Shown one piece after another: positions 59,505-64,000 of a DNA stretch of 64,000 bases. Under the pieces are notes generated by a model. The model ran no database searches and was not told where the DNA came from. It saw nothing but the letters and a program-made list of their open reading frames with translations. Position numbers and translations under genes: made by a program. The stretch's first letter is position 1. The number at the start of each line of letters is the position of its first letter. Source of the DNA: Neurospora intermedia (Eukaryota; Ascomycota; Sordariomycetes; Sordariales; Sordariaceae); NCBI GenBank assembly GCA_037102815.1, contig BTPP01000006.1, positions 1,488,001 through 1,552,000 of the forward strand. The letters are read 5' to 3'.

Positions 59505-59924
59505 TTACATACCCCCCACAAATCCAACAACCAAAACCCCCACTGCTCCCATCGCTCCCAGTCCTCCCAGTCCTCCCATCCCCACTACCCCCGTCCTCGC
59601 AGCCCCAGCGGTACTTGTCGACGTCGTCGTCGTCGTCGTGGCCGTTACCGTAGCCGTCACCGTAGCTGTATCCACAGCACCACCAGCACCACCAGCAGTA
59701 GTGGTAGTAATACTAGGCACCGTGTGCCAAGTTGATTCAGTCGTCGTGGTGGCGGTGGTTACGAAGCCATTGTTGGCATTGGTGTTGGTTTGGATGGTAA
59801 ATACGTCTTGAGGTTGGCGGCGGTTTAGGTTCATGTTGTTGTTGTTGTTGTTGTTGCCAAAGGCGAGGGTGGTGGTGGGTGCTGCTGTTGCGGCGAGGAG
59901 GAGGGGGAGGAGGTTGGTGCGCAT
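59505..59924 (-). CDS. Secreted, probably GPI-anchored Thr-rich cell-surface protein
   Basis: An intronless ORF; starting at ATG 59924 it encodes 139 residues. The start was chosen because it opens a signal peptide (MRTNLLPLLLAATAAPTTTL); the longer frame upstream adds an unlikely N-terminus. A poly-Asn run (FGNNNNNNN) and an NRRQPQDVFT segment follow, then a Thr/Ala-rich O-glycosylation-type stretch. It ends with a small-residue site (GAARTG) and a hydrophobic Gly/Val tail (VGVLVVGFVGG) as in GPI attachment signals. Likely a cell-wall or plasma-membrane mannoprotein; no enzymatic domain is present. The repetitive codons (ACC/ACG/GTC) make it liable to length change. Confidence 0.7.
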   Translation of the reverse strand: MRTNLLPLLLAATAAPTTTLAFGNNNNNNNMNLNRRQPQDVFTIQTNTNANNGFVTTATTTTESTWHTVPSITTTTAGGAGGAVDTATVTATVTATTTTTTSTSTAGAARTGVVGMGGLGGLGAMGAVGVLVVGFVGGM

Positions 59925-61216
59925 TTTGTGTATCTCTTTTTTTTGTTTGAAATAGAGAGATTCAGAGGGAAGTTTTGGTTTGGTGGTTTGCTGAGGGGGG
60001 TTTTGTTTTTTGTGAGGTGTGTGGTGTGTATAAGAATTTTTTGGTGGTTGGTAGGTTGTCGGTTGTTGTGTTAAAGTCCGTCCAAGAGGATGGAGGGAGG
60101 GGAAAATAGAGACGTTGAGGCGTTTTTGGTGATTATGTTTATTGATGACTGACTGCACTGTAGTAGGTATTCTGGTGCTTCGAGGCAGTCAAATGAAACA
60201 AAAACAAAACAAAGTGCTTTGTGTACTGAATTAGCGGTGGGCTCATGGAATCGTTATATACACCTTCCCCTCCCCCTCCTCTCTTTTTTCTTCCTTCCCT
60301 TTCCAGGCGTCATCATCGTCAGCCCACAACCAATCCCTCTAGAGTCCGTCACCGACAATAAAAGAATCTCAAACCCTGTCTACACTACCAATACTACCTT
60401 GCCCTGCCCGCTCTGCTGTGTTACAGTTAGATCTATTTAGCTGCCTATTTGGGAATAGGTGCCTAAAACAGCTGAGTTGTAAGTGTAAGATCCCAATGTA
60501 ACGCAACGAAGCAATGGCTGGAAATCACGAGCGAGCGACTGATATCTGTTTGGATGATAGGATGACAAAAAAGTTGCTGTTTGGTGATGCATTCGGTTTG
60601 TCATTGGATTGGGCTGGACTGCTGTTCAACGCTTCTTTTTTTTTTCTGACCAGTGAAATATCATAGGACAAGGCATCTTTGAAACGTCCATTCATGCCTA
60701 TTGCAACGTCGTGAGCAGCCCCACTCGTTGGACAGAAAGACGCTTCGCTAGATCTCATGGGGCTGAACAGCAAAAGCTTGTTCTCAAGCCAAGAGGGGGG
60801 TACTGGATATTCGCAGGGGTAGCGAGACAAGCAACTGAGCAGGAAATGGTGAAGTGAAACCGCCGATAAGTTCTTCATCTTCTCTGTGGTATGTGAACGG
60901 TACGGCAGTCTAATGTGGGTTGGATGTTGTGAAAATGTGTTGAAGAAGACTGGGAAACGGTCATCTAATGCCAAGCCGCAAGGAGAGATTGACGAAAGAA
61001 GCGGCGCGGCAAATAATACTGTAGAGGTAGTAAGAAGCTCACCGAACAGAAACTCGTGACCGTACTCAAATCACATCCGTCTCGCTACTTCTTCAACAAC
61101 CACGATTACAAGTTACCTACATTATCTCTATTTCTTCCTTTGCTGCGACTCCATATCAATCATTGTCTACAAAGTCACACAAGAATGTTTTGAATCCACC
61201 TCATGGTCTCCTATAT

Positions 61217-61247
<31 letters not shown>

Positions 61248-61394
61248 GGGTACCCTCTGAAGACACCAAAGCCGGGCAACACGCCAAATAATAATAATAT
61301 ATATAATATGCATTCCAAAACCCCGAGGTTGTTCTTCGGGTAACTACAACAACATTTCCTCTCTCCTTCTGACCATCTCAACTAACTCGCCCAC
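59925..61394. other. Intergenic spacer of 1.5 kb
   Basis: Between the promoter side of the GPI-type gene and the 3' end of SEC3, both minus strand. An ORF at 60525-60974 (149 codons) has no family resemblance and is not called. A 28-nt C run lies at 61219-61246. Confidence 0.55.
61219..61246 (+). repeat. Poly(C) tract, 28 nt
   Basis: Uninterrupted cytosines 150 bp beyond the SEC3 stop codon, so poly(G) on the SEC3 sense strand. Confidence 0.9.
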
Positions 61395-64000
61395 TCACCT
61401 CCCCACTTGAGTAAAAGCACTCTTCACCTCCGCTCTCGGCCACTCCCACAGCACCTCACCGCCATATACCTCGGTCGTAATCTTTGCCAACCTCATGTCC
61501 ACCTCGCCGTAGAACCTCTCGCACTCCTTCAACACCCTCATCACTAGACCTCTGTTACCCCCACCCACCACCCTAAATCCGTTGCTACCAGTAGTAATCG
61601 CGCTCGCGCCGTCGCCACCGGGGGCATCATCATCGCCGCCAAAGTGCTTCTCCACTCTCTTCCTCAGCGTTTCAATACCCTTGCGGACTTCCTTCCCGTC
61701 ATACCCGCTCAAGACTTTGTTGAATGCGGACTTGGAGGTATTCGTCTGCGCGGCCACAGCGCCGGGGTTCTTGCCGGCCGCCAGCTGAGCCTCGACATTC
61801 TCGAGGTACTCGAGCAGCTTACCCAACGGTCTGCGCATGACAGTGTTGGTGTAGAGGTTCAAGTGCTCTGCGAGCTCCTGCTGGGCAGCCTCGCGCCAGT
61901 CGTCGAGCACCTCGAGGCCCTTGGGGTTGTCGACTTCCTCGATGAAGTGGTTCATGTTTTCGATGAGCAGAATGTGGAAGTTGAGGGCTTCCTTGTCCTC
62001 TTCCGTGTCGGCACCCGAGGAGCCGCGCAAGCTGCTAATGTTGACGCTGCTGATCATGGAGGCAGCGCTGCTTCCGGGGAAGGACGGGAAGCTGGAGTTG
62101 CCGCCGCCACCACCGCCGGTGGCGGGGAGAGCCACGGCGGGGTTCTCGCGCGCAATGACCTTGAGCGAATCGAACATGGTCTTGATGATGCGGTCGTACT
62201 CGCGGTCGATCATGCGGCGGACGGTAAGGTTGCTGGCAGAGACGGGCGATTCCATGGTGTTGCCGACGGCAGCAGCGCTAGAGGAGAGCATGTTCTCGAC
62301 GGCCGCAGAGAACTGTGGGAAGATGCGCATGAAGTGGATGACGCCCTTGCGCTTCTTGATCTTGACCTTGGTCTCCTCGATGGCGCGCACCTGCTCGTCG
62401 ACAAACTTCTTGAACTTGCCTTCGAGATTGCCATGAAGCTTTTGTAGAACGGTGTTGAGGTAGTCTTGGTTGGATTGGCTGATATCGGCCATCTTGCGCT
62501 CCAGCGTGGCCAAAACACCAACTCCTTGTCTATGAAACAGTCAGCAAGAAACATCACTTAAAAGACGTAAGCAGACTTACAAAGGATCCATCATCAACAC
62601 CCAGTCCATCAGGTTCTGCAAGTTCTTGTCAAAGAACATAAAGATGACCTCCATGGCACGGGTGATCCTGCGGGCCAGATCACGATCCGGTTCCATCATG
62701 CGATGGCGCTTGAGATCGTTTCCGCGACGGTCCTGAGGCCTGGACGCAACCACGAGATCGGGGAAATCGACCTGCTCCAGAGTCGAGGCATGGAAAAAGT
62801 CAATGACAAAGTTTTGCTCCATCTCCACCAGGGGAAGAAGATCGTCCAGAACGCCAGCAAACGCTTCGTAAGGGAGAGCCCTGCTATCTAGAGTCTTGTC
62901 CGCAGCAGTGCCGGCTTTGCCTTCACCGACCTGTGAGCGGAGGGTTCTCGCCAGTGTCTGGCTTCGCTTGACGGTAAGCTTTCTTGCCGTGTTGGCAAGG
63001 CCTTCGTCCTTCTTATCTTGTCCTGAAGTGAATAGCAGTTCGGCCGTCTCTTCGCCCGTCATCTTCCTCGCGTTCTTCTTCCATGAATCCATGGCATCCT
63101 TGAACTCGGCCTTGTAAATCGGGTGGCTGATGTCTTGGTATATCTGCATAATGCGGTCCCAGTTGGCAACATCGACTTCCTTGGCGTAAAGAATAAGCGG
63201 ACTGTACATCCAGAGGATATCCCTGCCAGCTTCATGGTTACGAGGGTCGACCTTCTTGGAGAGCGCATTATCCAACGCCATCTTGGTGGCCCGGAATGCA
63301 TCCTCGAATCGTCGTGCCATGAACTCGGTCAGTCTGCGCATGAACAAGGTGCTCTCTGCCATGTACATCTCCCTCTTCTCCTGAACGATGCGCATGTTTC
63401 CATAGTCGCTGTTGAGGGCCATGGCTTGGCCACCGCTTCCATCCTCGCTCCTGCGTCCTTCAATAGCACCCATTGCAGGATCAATCTTCGTCATGGCCTT
63501 GAATAATGCGACAAGGGCTGATTCAATCTCCTCCACGCCGGTTGCAGTCTCAAGTGGCGCAACCTTCAGAGCGGCGAGATCCGACTCGCTGATGGCGCAT
63601 GTAGCCAACAAAGACTCCAATTCCTTCTTGAGTAGCTTCTGGTTTGCAGCCTGGACCTGGAGACCTTGGCCTTGGGCTTCGATATAGGCAATATCGTCCG
63701 AGAGTGTCTGCGACATGTTAGCAACCAAACCACGCTGATATGAGCGTAGTAACTTACAGATAGCTCGACACTGTACAGTGTGAGCAAGTTATCAAGCTCG
63801 TCACACTCGGCAAGCGCCACGTCGATGCCCTTCTTGATAGCATCCACCCTCTCATCCTCCTCCTGGAAACGCGCCAGCCAGCCGCCCGCCTGGGCCTTGC
63901 TAAGCTCGCGGTCGACATCAATCCTCATCTCGTCAAAGTTGCGAGACCGCATCTGCTTACCGGGCACCCAGCCAAAGTAGTCCAGCCATTTGGCAAACTC
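61395..64000 (-). CDS. sec3: Exocyst complex subunit SEC3, C-terminal part (cut by window edge)
   Basis: Three exons are visible on the minus strand: beyond 64000 to 63758, 63707-62581 and 62529-61395, giving 834 C-terminal residues. The introns (50 and 51 bp, GTAAGT donors) join LLTLYSVELS to TLSDDIAYIEAQ in phase 0 and MMDPL to QGVGVLATLER in phase 2. The sequence matches the conserved Sec3 C-terminal domain: the coiled-coil NLLTLYSVELS/TLSDDIAYIEAQGQGLQ stretch, then long helical rods (MYMAESTLFMRRLTEFMARR, NFVIDFFHAS, RKMADISQSNQDY, NFHILLIENMNHFIEEVDN). By family it tethers secretory vesicles at growing hyphal tips, with the missing N-terminus binding Rho GTPases and phosphoinositides through a PH-like fold. 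A poly-Gly/Ser insert (TGGGGGGNSS) lies in the C-terminal third. The start codon is outside the window. Confidence 0.95.

Noticed and set aside
60525-60974. 149-codon minus-strand ORF between the GPI-type gene and SEC3
   Set aside because: No family, no codon bias, no splice context; treated as chance.
61644-62447. 267-codon plus-strand ORF
   Set aside because: Antisense shadow of SEC3 exon 3; its Val/Leu/Asp-rich composition mirrors Sec3 codons.

Overview
The window is nuclear DNA of a filamentous ascomycete, most likely Neurospora or a close relative in the Sordariaceae. The basis is short spliceosomal introns (about 50-110 bp) with GTAAGT-type donors and CTRAC branch sites, C-ending codon preference, long gene-poor spacers full of homopolymers and microsatellites, and fungal protein families. 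No operons, bacterial signals, CRISPR arrays, rRNA or tRNA genes were seen. The species call is inference; no reference was consulted.

Layout, left to right. A 2.7 kb spacer precedes a large fungal-specific disordered/coiled-coil protein (2673-6352, +), which converges on a solitary microsomal cytochrome P450 (6741-8641, -). After a 3.5 kb spacer with a 68-nt poly(A) tract come an NPC1-type sterol transporter (12138-16040, -) and a CUE-Smr protein resembling the no-go-decay nuclease Cue2 (17237-18610, -). A divergent intergenic region leads to a membrane-anchored amidase (20598-22605, +) and then a secreted M43 metalloprotease (25403-26514, +). A 3.5 kb spacer leads to a Zds1-type PP2A regulator (30059-32946, +) and a DUF2433 metallophosphoesterase-like protein with an RGG tail and a GC-AG intron (34611-37077, +).

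The middle holds three minus-strand genes: mitochondrial COQ5 (38531-39658), a 100-residue single-pass membrane protein (40178-40480) and the branched-chain 2-oxo-acid dehydrogenase E1 alpha subunit (40864-42364). A small SAM methyltransferase follows (43599-44452, +), with a 277-bp TA-flanked inverted-repeat element 46 bp behind its stop. Next are a possible small spliced ORF (46165-46723), a 1963-residue HECT ubiquitin ligase of the UFD4/TRIP12 type (47595-53687, +), a 1281-residue disordered basic/acidic protein with one embedded ASCH/PUA-like domain (55091-58936, +), a GPI-anchor-like threonine-rich cell-surface protein (59505-59924, -), and the 3' part of exocyst SEC3 (61395 to the right edge, -).

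The genes are mostly unrelated housekeeping and regulatory functions (sterol traffic, mitochondrial metabolism, ubiquitination, PP2A/polarity, exocytosis). No biosynthetic cluster or defence island is visible. The points most worth a second look are the ASCH-domain protein, the decayed pogo/Tc1-like element, the GC-AG intron, the in-frame intron of COQ5 and the cryptic spliced ORF upstream of the UFD4 gene.
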